Below, one piece after another: positions 1 through 7,678 of a stretch of DNA of 17,238 nt. The notes below the pieces were generated by a model. The model did no database searches. It saw nothing but the letters and a program-made list of their open reading frames with translations, and was not told where the DNA came from. Position 1 is the first letter of the stretch. Each line of letters opens with the position of its first letter. The stretch lies in the NCBI GenBank assembly GCA_030607655.1, contig JAUWJN010000014.1, forward strand, positions 1 to 17,238, given 5' to 3'. Source of the DNA: a bacterium. GTDB lineage: Bacteria > Armatimonadota > Zipacnadia > Zipacnadales > Zipacnadaceae. Position numbers and translations under genes: made by a program.

Positions 1-1469
1 ATCTCCTTGAGTTTAAGCGCCCCCTCCATCGCTGAGGGCAAGTTGACCCCGCGGCCCAGGTACAAAGCGTCATCCATCTCATAGTAGCGGGCCGCGATCT
101 CCTTCACATCGTCCTCCCGGCCCAGAAGCGTCGTCACCTGTTCCGGTATAGCCAGCAGCGCTTCCTTCAGCGCTCGGATCTGCTCCGGGGAAACGCTCTG
201 CCGGACCTCGGCAAAGTGCAGCGCCAGCAGCCAGAGGGTAAGCACCTGGAGAGTATAAGCCTTAGTGGAGGCCACGCCGATTTCCGGCCCCGCCTGAATG
301 TAGACTACCCCGTCGGATTCACGGGCAATGGAACTGTCTACCACATTCAGCGCTGATACTATCCTGGCACCTTTTGACTTCAGATCGCGCAGGGCCAGCA
401 GGGTGTCGGCGGTCTCACCACTTTGCGAGATGACTACCGCCAGCGTGTTGTCTAACACCGCCGGGTCGCGGACCTGCAGCTCAGCCGCCAGGTCTATCTC
501 GGCCGGTATGCGCGCCAGCGCCTCAGTCACGAACCGTCCCACCATACCCGCATGATAGGCGGTGCCACAGGCGGTGAAGCTCACCTTGCGCAGGTCCCGA
601 ATCTCTTGTTCGCTCATCTGGAGGCTTTCCAGGACTATGGGTTCGTCAGGGTTAGACAGCCGCCCGGCCAGACAGGCGTGGGCGGCTTCAGCCTGTTCAT
701 GAATCTCCTTGTGCATAAAGTGCTTATGCCCGCTCTTCTGCGCCGCCTCTGCCGGCCAGGGAATGACGAAGACCTCCCGGTCAATGGGGTTAAGCTCCAG
801 GTCGGTCAATTCAATATTATCGGGGGTGATAAGGGCCAGTTCGTCATCGCCAATCACATAGACTGTATCAGTCTCGGGGCGAATGGCCCCCATATCTGAG
901 GCGATGTAGTTTTCACCCTCGCCGACGCCCACCACCAGCGGGGAGAAGCGGCGAGCCGCGATTAACTGTCCCGGCTGGTCAGCGCAAATTACGCCGAAAG
1001 CAAAAGCACCTTCCAAGTCCAGTATGGCTCGTCGCACTGCCTCGCGCAGATCTCCTTGGTAATACTTTTCCACCAGATGGGGCACAACCTCGGTATCAGT
1101 TTCCGATTGGAAGTGGTGTCCCTCCGCCGTCAGTTGGTCACGTAGCTCCCTGTAGTTTTCAAGAATACCGTTATGCACCACTGCTATCCGTCCGTCGCAG
1201 CTCAGATGGGGGTGAGAATTGGTAACGGACGGCTTCCCGTGGGTCGCCCAGCGGGTGTGACCTATGCCAATGTTACCGCGCAGGGGCGAGGACGCCAGCA
1301 CTTTCGCCAGATTGACCAGCTTCCCCACAACCTTCCGCACCTCCAATTGCCCGTCGCGTATTACCGCGATGCCGGCTGAATCATAACCCCGATATTCCAG
1401 GCGCTGTAGTCCTTGCAGACATATTTCTGAAGCCTGGCGGCTTCCGATGTATCCAACGATGCCGCACAT
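1..1469 (-). CDS. glmS: Glutamine--fructose-6-phosphate aminotransferase (isomerizing), C-terminus cut off
   Basis: GlmS makes glucosamine-6-phosphate from fructose-6-phosphate and glutamine, the first step to UDP-GlcNAc for the cell wall. The translation begins MCGIVGYIGSR, so Cys2 becomes the N-terminal catalytic nucleophile of the class II glutaminase domain. RLEYRGYDSAG, GHTRWATHGKP and HNGILENY follow, as the family requires. The first SIS sugar-isomerase domain is present (CGTAYHAG, then ISQSGETADT and GPEIGVASTKAYT). The second has only begun (LGRGVNLPSAMEGALKLKE) when the window ends, so about 489 of the usual roughly 600 residues are seen. The ATG at 1469 has a GGGAG Shine-Dalgarno a few bases upstream and a promoter at 1544-1572. 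No other gene of its transcript is visible. Identification is very secure. Confidence 0.97.
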   Translation of the reverse strand, partial: MCGIVGYIGSRQASEICLQGLQRLEYRGYDSAGIAVIRDGQLEVRKVVGKLVNLAKVLASSPLRGNIGIGHTRWATHGKPSVTNSHPHLSCDGRIAVVHNGILENYRELRDQLTAEGHHFQSETDTEVVPHLVEKYYQGDLREAVRRAILDLEGAFAFGVICADQPGQLIAARRFSPLVVGVGEGENYIASDMGAIRPETDTVYVIGDDELALITPDNIELTDLELNPIDREVFVIPWPAEAAQKSGHKHFMHKEIHEQAEAAHACLAGRLSNPDEPIVLESLQMSEQEIRDLRKVSFTACGTAYHAGMVGRFVTEALARIPAEIDLAAELQVRDPAVLDNTLAVVISQSGETADTLLALRDLKSKGARIVSALNVVDSSIARESDGVVYIQAGPEIGVASTKAYTLQVLTLWLLALHFAEVRQSVSPEQIRALKEALLAIPEQVTTLLGREDDVKEIAARYYEMDDALYLGRGVNLPSAMEGALKLKE

Positions 1470-1543
1470 ATTCTGCTCCCTTTCCTTTTGCTTCTTAAAG
1501 CCTCAATTACAGCAAAACCCCGCATTAGGGACTTTGCCATCCT

Positions 1544-1572
1544 ATTATACTAATTCTGGACGCTTAACACAA
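1544..1572 (-). promoter_or_regulatory. Sigma70-type promoter of glmS
   Basis: Read on the minus strand, TTGTGT (1572-1567) is followed after exactly 17 bases by a perfect TATAAT (1549-1544). The predicted start of transcription is near 1537, giving a leader of about 68 bases before the glmS ATG. I could not recognise the conserved core of a glmS ribozyme in that short leader. The match is by eye. Confidence 0.7.
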
Positions 1573-1803
1573 GTAGCAAGCCCTCTGAGTGCGAAAGAGG
1601 ATTAGGTACCCAGGTCGGGGAATTATATGGCTGAAAGGATGTTTCCTGGTCGGCGGCAGCACAGTCATATCGCCGGTCGTTTTATGAGTACGTGACAAAT
1701 TGTTTCTAGGCAACCGTACGGGGTGGGGCAGGCAGTTTGAGATGGCGTTTTCCACATTATTAACATAGTTTCCCACATATTGGGTACCAAACCTATACAA
1801 ATC
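1573..1803. other. Non-coding region between the divergent glmS and lpdA promoters
   Basis: No convincing gene is visible. Reading frames crossing it lack family resemblance and a good ribosome site. It contains an 8-base palindrome CCGTACGG (1714-1721) and two near-identical direct copies of TTTyCCACAT (1748-1757 and 1769-1778), offset by 21 bases or about two helical turns. The copies lie some 50-80 bases upstream of the lpdA -10 element, a possible activator or operator site. They loosely resemble DnaA boxes (TTATCCACA), but only two imperfect copies exist. Confidence 0.4.
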
Positions 1804-1833
1804 TTCCAACTGATAGGCAATATATGGTAAAAT
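1804..1833 (+). promoter_or_regulatory. Probable lpdA promoter with extended -10
   Basis: TGGTAAAAT (1825-1833) is an extended -10 element (TGn plus TAAAAT). A weak -35 candidate, TTCCAA (1804-1809), lies 18 bases upstream. Transcription would start near 1840, leaving a leader of about 140 bases before the TTG start at 1980. The -35 match is poor, so the call rests on the extended -10 and its position ahead of a gene. Confidence 0.5.
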
Positions 1834-1961
1834 AGACAGATACTCTGGCTCCAAGCATGATACCTGCCCGTCTGAAGACAATTCTCTCCCGCGGGCGAGG
1901 GCAAAGACTGTTACCAGGGATCACTAATGGCACGGAGTCAACAGTAAGTAACATAATTAGT

Positions 1962-1970
1962 AAGGGAGGA
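1962..1970 (+). promoter_or_regulatory. Strong Shine-Dalgarno that decides the lpdA start
   Basis: AAGGGAGGA lies 9 bases before the TTG at 1980 and is in the right place for no other codon in the lpdA frame. The same frame is open back to an ATG at 1857, but that start has no comparable site. Its extra 41 residues precede the position where the FAD-binding fold normally begins. Confidence 0.75.
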
Positions 1971-1979
1971 CTTTCCAAA

Positions 1980-3389
1980 TTGACCAACTCTAAGCACAAC
2001 AACTTTGACATTGTTGTCATCGGCGGGGGGCCGGCTGGATATGTAGCTGCTATCCGCGCCGCCCAACTCGGAGCACGCATTGCCCTGGTGGAAGAAAGAG
2101 ACCTGGGCGGCACCTGCCTTAATCGGGGGTGCATTCCCTCCAAGGCTCTTATCAAATGTGCCGAGCTACTGGCGATACCCTCAGCCGCCAAACGCTTCGG
2201 CATAGCCTTTGCTGAGCCCAAGGTGGATATAGACCGCGTGCGGGCGCACAAGGACCGGGTCGTCAAGCAGCTTGTCTCCGGGGTGGAGACATTGATGCAG
2301 GCCAATAACATTCAGGTCTTTGCTGGTCATGGGCGTCTGGCGAGCGCCAATGAGGTCCAGGTTACGTCGGATGACCAGACTACTGAACTGCAGGCTGACA
2401 AGATTGTCCTGGCTAGCGGTTCAGTTCCTCTGGAGCTGCCCATACCGGGCGCCGATGGCGATAAAATTGTCACCAGCGACGAGGCCGTGGACCTGCTCGG
2501 TCCTCCCGAAGCGCTGGTGATTGTGGGAGCGGGATATGTGGGGTGCGAATTCGCCGGTATCTATTCCGCTTTTGGCACCCAGATAACGATTATCGAAATG
2601 TTGGACAGGGTAGTGCCGGCCGAGGACCCCGAAGCCTCCGACTTGCTGGCTCGGGCGCTAAAGAAGAGCGGAGTGCAGATAAACTGCGAGGCTAAGGTAG
2701 TCAATATCTCGGATGTCCAGGGGCGGAAACGAATTGAGTACGAGCAAGCGGGAGAGGTCCAGCCGGTAGAGGCTGACCTGATACTGATGGCCGCCGGGCG
2801 GCGGGCTTATACTGAGGAGCTGGGATTAGATGAGCTGGGCATTAACACTGACCGCGGCCGCATTCAAGTGGATGAAATGCTGCAGACTAATATTCCCGGC
2901 ATTTACGCGGTCGGTGACTGCCTCCGCGGTGCCGGGCTAGCCCACCTGGCTTCGCACGAAGGGATAGTGGCCGTACAGAACGCTCTGGGCGAGGTGGGTC
3001 AGGTCAACTACGATGCGGTGCCCGGCTGCATCTTCACTCATCCGGAAATTGCCTCGGTCGGGGTCAAGGAACATGAGGTGCAAGCCCGTGGCTTGGATGT
3101 CACGGTGGGCAAGTTCCCCTTCTCAGCGCTGGGCAAAGCCACCGCGATTGGTGAGCGCGAAGGCTTCGTCAAGCTAATAGCCGAGGCGGGTTCTAATCGT
3201 GTAATTGGCGGCACTATCGTCGGCCCCGCCGCCACCGAACTGATTGCGGAGATCACTTTAGCAGTAGAGACGGGGCTTACCCTGGATGAGGTGGCCGAAA
3301 CCATTCACAGTCACCCTACACTATCTGAAGCTGTGGGCGAGGCAGCTCTGGCTGGCCTGGGCCGAGCCATCCACCTGCCGCCCACCTAG
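1980..3389 (+). CDS. lpdA: Dihydrolipoamide dehydrogenase (E3)
   Basis: This FAD-containing E3 enzyme reoxidises protein-bound dihydrolipoamide with NAD+, serving 2-oxoacid dehydrogenase complexes or the glycine cleavage system. With the TTG start at 1980 it is 469 residues, normal for the family. Visible in order are the FAD dinucleotide motif GGGPAG (residues 15-20), the redox disulfide GGTCLNRGCIPSK (Cys46 and Cys51), the NAD motif GAGYVGCEFA, the second FAD motif GDCLRGAGLAHLASHEG, and the C-terminal dimer-interface catalytic pair in HPTLSE (His445, Glu450). An ATG-initiated version from 1857 would add 41 unlikely residues. The neighbours include no E1, E2, lipoyl protein or glycine-cleavage gene, so its partner complex is elsewhere. 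It ends 20 bases before the glycoside-hydrolase-like gene and is probably cotranscribed with it. A related pyridine nucleotide-disulfide oxidoreductase is the only serious alternative. Confidence 0.92.
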   Translation: MTNSKHNNFDIVVIGGGPAGYVAAIRAAQLGARIALVEERDLGGTCLNRGCIPSKALIKCAELLAIPSAAKRFGIAFAEPKVDIDRVRAHKDRVVKQLVSGVETLMQANNIQVFAGHGRLASANEVQVTSDDQTTELQADKIVLASGSVPLELPIPGADGDKIVTSDEAVDLLGPPEALVIVGAGYVGCEFAGIYSAFGTQITIIEMLDRVVPAEDPEASDLLARALKKSGVQINCEAKVVNISDVQGRKRIEYEQAGEVQPVEADLILMAAGRRAYTEELGLDELGINTDRGRIQVDEMLQTNIPGIYAVGDCLRGAGLAHLASHEGIVAVQNALGEVGQVNYDAVPGCIFTHPEIASVGVKEHEVQARGLDVTVGKFPFSALGKATAIGEREGFVKLIAEAGSNRVIGGTIVGPAATELIAEITLAVETGLTLDEVAETIHSHPTLSEAVGEAALAGLGRAIHLPPT

Positions 3390-3409
3390 CTATAAAGGAG
3401 AAATCTGTT

Positions 3410-4564
3410 ATGTGGAAAATGTCAGAGTTCATGACCTTCTTAGGCTGGGTATATTCGCTGCATTGCACAGACGAGGAGGCATTCATGGCAGCTCTGGCCG
3501 AAGCTGACTTCACTGTCGTGGGGTGGGATGCAGGCAAGCTAGATTTATGCCACCAATATGGGGTGAAGCTGATGGTCTATCATGGGGAGATGGGCTTCGC
3601 TCTGGAGAAGACAGATCGCACGTTCCCGGACGAATGGATCCGTGACTACAACGCACTGGTCAGCAGCGTTGGGCCCCTGACGCCGGAGCTGGCCACCCAG
3701 TTGTCCAACCATCCAGCGCTCTGGGGATATATGATCCACGATGAGCCTCCCGAAGCGATGTTTCCGGAGATGGCCGAGTATGTCGAGGCGTTCCGACAGG
3801 CCGACCCCGCCCATCCTCCCTACATCAATCTCACCGCGGCTGCAGACTATGACAGTTTCATAGCCATCGTGCGCCCTGCCTTTCTCAGCTATGATTATTA
3901 CCAGTGGTGGTGGGGCACTAATAGCCATTTTAGCCTCCTAGAAGGGCATCGCGCCGCGGCTCTGGCAGCCAAGATACCGCTTTTCACTTGGGTAGAGGTT
4001 AACGCTGGCCAGGCCGAATGGGAAGCTGACGCGGTTGCGCCCCCAGACAATGCCAATAAAGTGCGGCAAAGTGTCTATACTAGCCTCGCTTATGGTGTCA
4101 AAGCCATCCAATGGTTTGGTGCCCCCATGGTATTCGAACCTCAGGGTTGCCAGATGAGACCGTACGCCAAACAGATCGTGCCACTCATCAATGCCGAGAT
4201 GAAGCGACTGGGGTCAACCCTGATCCGGCTTCAGTCCCTAGATGTATTCCACACCCCGCCCATACCTGAATCTGCGCGGGAACTGCCCACAGAGTATGGG
4301 GTGCAAACCGCAACACCCGATTTAGTCCTGGGCATCTTCAAGCATGAGGATGACCATGAAGCAGATTACCTGGTGGTCGCCAACAAGAAGATTGATGACC
4401 GCCGGCAGGTGACCCTGCAGATTCGGCGGCCGGTGGTGGCAGCGGAAAAACTGGACAAGCAGACCGGTGAATGGACGGCACTGTCAGTAAGCGAAAGTGG
4501 CGACCATCAGTCCGTTAAATTCACCCTCGCCCCAGGAGATGGCGAACTGCTGCGAGTCCAGTAA
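3410..4564 (+). CDS. Glycoside-hydrolase-like TIM-barrel protein with C-terminal beta domain
   Basis: A 384-residue soluble protein with no signal peptide or membrane segment. The N-terminal part (about 1-300) reads as a (beta/alpha)8 barrel of the glycosidase superfamily, and the last 80 or so residues as an all-beta domain. HPALWGYMIHDEP puts an acid (Glu112, preceded by His110-Asp111) at the end of a strand, where clan-A glycosidases carry their acid/base. A second candidate acid is Glu196 in FTWVEVNAGQ. The stretch YDYYQWWWG (161-169) is an aromatic patch typical of a sugar-binding cleft. I cannot place it in a numbered GH family. The ATG at 3410 has AAGGAG 9 bases upstream; Met4 is an alternative. 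The gene sits 20 bases after lpdA, an odd partner with no obvious shared function. Being cytoplasmic, it would act on an imported oligosaccharide or glycoside. The enzyme class is an inference from fold-like motifs. Confidence 0.6.
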   Translation: MWKMSEFMTFLGWVYSLHCTDEEAFMAALAEADFTVVGWDAGKLDLCHQYGVKLMVYHGEMGFALEKTDRTFPDEWIRDYNALVSSVGPLTPELATQLSNHPALWGYMIHDEPPEAMFPEMAEYVEAFRQADPAHPPYINLTAAADYDSFIAIVRPAFLSYDYYQWWWGTNSHFSLLEGHRAAALAAKIPLFTWVEVNAGQAEWEADAVAPPDNANKVRQSVYTSLAYGVKAIQWFGAPMVFEPQGCQMRPYAKQIVPLINAEMKRLGSTLIRLQSLDVFHTPPIPESARELPTEYGVQTATPDLVLGIFKHEDDHEADYLVVANKKIDDRRQVTLQIRRPVVAAEKLDKQTGEWTALSVSESGDHQSVKFTLAPGDGELLRVQ

Positions 4565-4587
4565 TGCCTGCGCCCTCTGTCTGTCTC

Positions 4588-5571
4588 CTAAATAGGGCTA
4601 CCGGATAGCAGGTAATCCACTACCAAGCCCGCGGTCAGCAGCAGCCCCATTAGCAGATGCAGGACTATGGTGGCGGCATTGGCAGGGGTAAGTTGGCGGA
4701 GATCGTCATAATGGCGCCACGCTGTATTGACCGCGAACGCCGCGACGGGAACGGCAACCAGCGGCAGCACGGCTAGTGGCGGGAGCCAGCCACCCCCGAC
4801 ACTGACCAGTAGGCTCACGTAAGCACAGGTTACCATGCCCGTGTAGACATAGCGGGCGCGCCGTCGGCCCAGGCGCACTACCCAGTGTCGTTTGTCCACT
4901 GCCTTATCTGCGGCGAAATCCTGGAACTGATTTATCCACAGGACCGCCATAATGAGGAATGTTACCGGCAGGGACGCGGCCAGCGCCGACCCTGAAAACT
5001 GCTGTACCTGTACATAGTAGGTCCCCAGCACCGGCAAGATGCCGAAGTCCAACCCGATAAATAGCTCACCTATGCCGCGGTAGCCCAGTTGCAGGGGTCG
5101 AGCGGTGTAAAAGAACCCGGACAGTCCACCGATCACTCCCAACGCCAGTATCGGCCAGCCCCGCATCCAGGTAAGGTACAAGCCCAACAGCGCACCGGTG
5201 AATAGGCAGAGAAGTGAGGCTAGTAGAATGTGGCGGGGGACTACCTGTCCCTGTTGTATCAGGCGGCTGCCGCCGGTGAAGGGGCGCACATACTGGACAT
5301 TGGCCTCATCGTTGCCGCTGAGATGGTCGTAGTAGTCATTCGCGAGGTTGGCCGCCGCGTGCAGCAGCACCAGGGCTACCAGAGTAACCAGCAGATAACC
5401 CCACAGCATCTGCCCGTTGCTGTAGTAGGCAGCGGCCGCCCCGACCATCACCGGTACAATCGAGGCGGTGAAGAATTCCGGCCGGCTGGCCTTGAACCAG
5501 AATCCCACGGCGCTTAGCATCTTAAGCCGTCTTCGTCGCTTCTCTCCGCCAGTAGATGCTACTGGCTCCAA
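4588..5571 (-). CDS. menA: UbiA-family prenyltransferase, probable 1,4-dihydroxy-2-naphthoate polyprenyltransferase
   Basis: An integral membrane prenyltransferase of 327 residues with about eight or nine hydrophobic segments. The first Mg-pyrophosphate motif is NLANDYYD (residues 75-82, Asp79 and Asp82) followed by HLSGND. The second is NQFQDFAADKAVDK (Asp218, Asp222, Asp226). GGSRLIQQGQV between them is typical of MenA-type proteins, which attach the polyprenyl tail to 1,4-dihydroxy-2-naphthoate to give demethylmenaquinone. The 5571 start is a TTG overlapping the nitroreductase stop by 13 bases and lacks a clear ribosome site. An ATG at 5520 (residue 18) is also plausible, since the first 17 residues are charged and precede the first membrane helix. 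It is last in the thiD-led operon. No other men gene is present, so a related UbiA substrate cannot be excluded. Confidence 0.82.
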   Translation of the reverse strand: MEPVASTGGEKRRRRLKMLSAVGFWFKASRPEFFTASIVPVMVGAAAAYYSNGQMLWGYLLVTLVALVLLHAAANLANDYYDHLSGNDEANVQYVRPFTGGSRLIQQGQVVPRHILLASLLCLFTGALLGLYLTWMRGWPILALGVIGGLSGFFYTARPLQLGYRGIGELFIGLDFGILPVLGTYYVQVQQFSGSALAASLPVTFLIMAVLWINQFQDFAADKAVDKRHWVVRLGRRRARYVYTGMVTCAYVSLLVSVGGGWLPPLAVLPLVAVPVAAFAVNTAWRHYDDLRQLTPANAATIVLHLLMGLLLTAGLVVDYLLSGSPI

Positions 5572-6074
5572 CTCTCATACATTACGATCTCGTCCCGGTC
5601 CAGGCGACTCTTGGGGCCAGCAGTGGTAGCCGGATAGCCCAGTGGCATAAGCTCAATCACTCGCACCGTCTCCGGTATGCCGAGTAGTTCCTTGACTGCA
5701 GCTTCGTCAAAGGCGCCTACCCAGCACGTGCCCAGGCCTTCCTCGGCGGCTTGCAGAGCGATGTGCTCCAGGGCGATAGCCACGTCAATGGGGCTAGATA
5801 GTTGGCCGCAGGGCATCACGTGCTCATTATCCACCGCGCAGGCCACGATGACCACTGGTGCCTGGCCGACAAAGCTTTGCCCATTAGCCGCCGCTATTAA
5901 CTTCTGGCGCATATCGGCATCAGTGCCTACCACAAAGCGCCACTCCTGCCGATTCCCCGCCGATGGCGCCAGTCGGGCCGCCTCCAACAATTGGTCAAGC
6001 TTCTCGGGCTCCACCGGTTTGTCCTGATAGCGGCGGACGCTATGACGCTGCTGAATTGCTTCCCACACTGTCAT
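5559..6074 (-). CDS. Nitroreductase-family FMN protein
   Basis: A 171-residue protein of the FMN-dependent nitroreductase superfamily, which reduces nitro groups, quinones or other electrophiles with NAD(P)H. The N-terminal RHSVRRY (residues 10-16) supplies the FMN phosphate contacts, and LAPSAGNRQEWRFVV (about 35-49) is the second FMN-binding stretch. GLGTCWVGAF near 113-122 and LGYPATTAGPKSRL close to the end are the usual C-terminal signatures. The length fits the compact Gram-positive and archaeal type. The ATG at 6074 has GGGGAGG about 9 bases upstream. It lies 19 bases after the methyltransferase gene and overlaps the menA-like reading frame by 13 bases, so the two are probably translationally coupled. 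Quinone reduction is an attractive guess from that linkage, but the true substrate is unknown. Confidence 0.82.
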   Translation of the reverse strand: MTVWEAIQQRHSVRRYQDKPVEPEKLDQLLEAARLAPSAGNRQEWRFVVGTDADMRQKLIAAANGQSFVGQAPVVIVACAVDNEHVMPCGQLSSPIDVAIALEHIALQAAEEGLGTCWVGAFDEAAVKELLGIPETVRVIELMPLGYPATTAGPKSRLDRDEIVMYESWSQ

Positions 6075-6093
6075 TGCTGTTGACCTCCCCTGA

Positions 6094-6720
6094 TTATTTG
6101 GTGCATCGAAGGACTCTGTAACCGCCCTGCTTGGCGACGGTTTCTACCTGAGTGAACCAGGGCGATATGTCGCGCCCTAGACTCTTAGCGCCCTTATCAG
6201 TACGGACGACTAACCACAGGGCCCCACCCTTGCCGAGCCGGCGGGCAGCATCTTCAACGAGTCTCAGTACCTGGTGTTTGCCGGCCCGGACGGGCGGATT
6301 GCAGACGATGGCCTCAAACTCGCGCTCGCCCAGGGCCACCGGCGCATCACCACATATTATTTCGGCATTGGTAGCTTTATTCCTCCTCAGATTTTCCTCG
6401 GCCCAACTCGCCGCCCGTTGATTGACATCTATCAACGTTATGTGAGCCTCGGGGGCCAGTTTCGCTGCCACCAAGCCCAGCACACCCCAGCCACAGCCCA
6501 AGTCCAGAATCTGCCCCTGCACCGGTAACTGCATCGTCTCGGCCAACAGCCGGCTGCCTTTGTCCACTTCGCCGTGAGAAAATACTCCCCGATCCGAAAC
6601 TAGGGGAAACGTCAAGCCACGAAGCGTAACCTCAAACTCAACGGGTTGCGACGGTCCTTGCGGCTGGGGCGAAAAATAGTGCTGACTGTTCTCTTTGTCT
6701 GTGGGGGTTGCTTGCGCCAC
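6094..6720 (-). CDS. RsmC/YbxB-like class I SAM-dependent methyltransferase
   Basis: A 208-residue Rossmann-fold methyltransferase equivalent to the catalytic half of RsmC and to Bacillus YbxB. It begins HYFSPQP near residue 14 and has the family's SDRGVFSHGEVDKGSRLL segment. Motif I is DLGCGWG (73-79), the SAM-ribose acid is Asp98 in LIDVN, and the amino-N methylation motif is NPPVRAGK (141-148), characteristic of enzymes that methylate guanine N2 in rRNA. The modest size means the RsmC N-terminal pseudo-domain is absent, as is normal in this subgroup. It starts with GTG, whose G is also the last base of the thiD stop codon (a 1-base overlap), suggesting coupled translation. The exact RNA target cannot be read from sequence. 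Confidence 0.85.
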   Translation of the reverse strand: MAQATPTDKENSQHYFSPQPQGPSQPVEFEVTLRGLTFPLVSDRGVFSHGEVDKGSRLLAETMQLPVQGQILDLGCGWGVLGLVAAKLAPEAHITLIDVNQRAASWAEENLRRNKATNAEIICGDAPVALGEREFEAIVCNPPVRAGKHQVLRLVEDAARRLGKGGALWLVVRTDKGAKSLGRDISPWFTQVETVAKQGGYRVLRCTK

Positions 6721-7538
6721 TATGTGCTCACCATTCTGCCCGGATTCACCGGGCCAGGGCCTTCACCCAGGGGCAGGGCGGCGGCGATGGCCTGGGTAGT
6801 GAATTCCTTAGCCTGCCGCACAGCCTCCAGTAAGTCAGCACCCCGGGCCAGACCCGCCGCCAGGGCAGCCGCAAAAGTACAGCCGCTGCCGTGAGTGCCA
6901 GCGGTAGCCACCTGTGGGCCTTTCAGCTCGTGCAACTGTCCGGTGCGGCTGTCCATAAGCACATCAATCGCTTCGCCAGGAAGGTGACCACCAGTGATGA
7001 CTGCCACGCGAGGGCCCAACTCGCATAATTCGCCTGCTGCTGCTCGCATTTCATCCACGTTCTCAACCGCCCGACCCAGCAGAGCGCTGGCCTCCTGGAT
7101 ATTAGGGGTAATCACCTCGGCGAGCGGAAAAAGCTCTGCCACCAGCACTGCGCCGGCCTCTTCAGCTAGCAAGCGGCTGCCCGAAGCCGCTACCATAACG
7201 GGATCAACCACTAGCGGGTGGATGTTGTGAATACGCACCCGCTCGGCGACGGCCTGGATAATCTCAGCAGTAGCCAGCATCCCCGTCTTCGCGGCGTGAC
7301 AGGGCAGGTCAGTTATGATAGAATCTATCTGCGCGGCGACCAGGGCCGGAGGCAAAGGATAAGCCTGCTGGACTCCCCGGGTGTTCTGCGCAGTTATCGC
7401 CGTAATCGTACAGGTTCCGTGGACCCCGAGGGCGGCAAAGGTTTTCAGATCAGCGGCAATGCCGGCCCCGCCGCTGGAGTCAGCGCCGGCGATGGTCATT
7501 GCTACCGGAATTTTGTCAGGTACGCATGAGTTTGGCAT
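6720..7538 (-). CDS. thiD: Hydroxymethylpyrimidine/phosphomethylpyrimidine kinase
   Basis: ThiD phosphorylates HMP and HMP-phosphate to HMP-pyrophosphate in thiamine biosynthesis or salvage. The 272-residue protein is normal in length for this ribokinase-fold family. The substrate-binding AGADSSGGAGIAAD lies at residues 17-30, KTGML at 84-88, VVDPVM at 110-115, and the anion-hole and catalytic motif GTHGSGCTF at 214-222 with the Cys220 typical of ThiD rather than other ribokinases. The ATG at 7538 has AAGGTGA about 7 bases upstream. It is the first gene of a four-gene minus-strand operon. I found no convincing sigma70 promoter in this orientation and no TPP-riboswitch core; the space to the divergent neighbour is short. 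No other thi gene is in the window. Confidence 0.93.
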   Translation of the reverse strand: MPNSCVPDKIPVAMTIAGADSSGGAGIAADLKTFAALGVHGTCTITAITAQNTRGVQQAYPLPPALVAAQIDSIITDLPCHAAKTGMLATAEIIQAVAERVRIHNIHPLVVDPVMVAASGSRLLAEEAGAVLVAELFPLAEVITPNIQEASALLGRAVENVDEMRAAAGELCELGPRVAVITGGHLPGEAIDVLMDSRTGQLHELKGPQVATAGTHGSGCTFAAALAAGLARGADLLEAVRQAKEFTTQAIAAALPLGEGPGPVNPGRMVST

Positions 7539-7565
7539 ACCGTATCACCTTTGGGTTTATTCCGT

Positions 7566-7571
7566 TATAAT
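7566..7571 (+). promoter_or_regulatory. Candidate -10 element upstream of the UroD-like gene
   Basis: A perfect TATAAT lies about 50 bases before the first plausible codon of the UroD-like protein. The -35 at 17-base spacing (TATCAC) is poor, so this is weaker than the other promoters in the window. Transcription would start near 7578. It lies in the short gap between the divergent thiD and UroD-like genes. Confidence 0.35.
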
Positions 7572-7678
7572 ATTCATCACAAAGAGGCTTCTCCCCTACC
7601 TGGCGAGCAAAGAAAGGACCAATCAAGACGACACCCCGAGAACGAGTTATAGCTGCACTGCAGCATAAACAACCCGAT

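Noticed and set aside
552..899. Plus-strand open frames inside glmS
   Set aside because: They are antisense shadows of a strongly conserved coding sequence and have no family-like features.
1470..1540. A glmS ribozyme in the glmS leader
   Set aside because: The predicted leader is under 70 bases, shorter than the ribozyme, and I could not find its conserved core.
1748..1778. Replication origin or DnaA box cluster
   Set aside because: Only two imperfect box-like sequences and no dnaA, dnaN or AT-rich unwinding region nearby.
1564..1881. Minus-strand open frame of 105 codons upstream of glmS
   Set aside because: No ribosome site, no recognisable domain, and it runs across the lpdA promoter and the glmS -35 element.
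7539..7620. TPP riboswitch upstream of thiD
   Set aside because: No conserved CUGAGA or related core seen, and the space is too short for the full element alongside the divergent gene.
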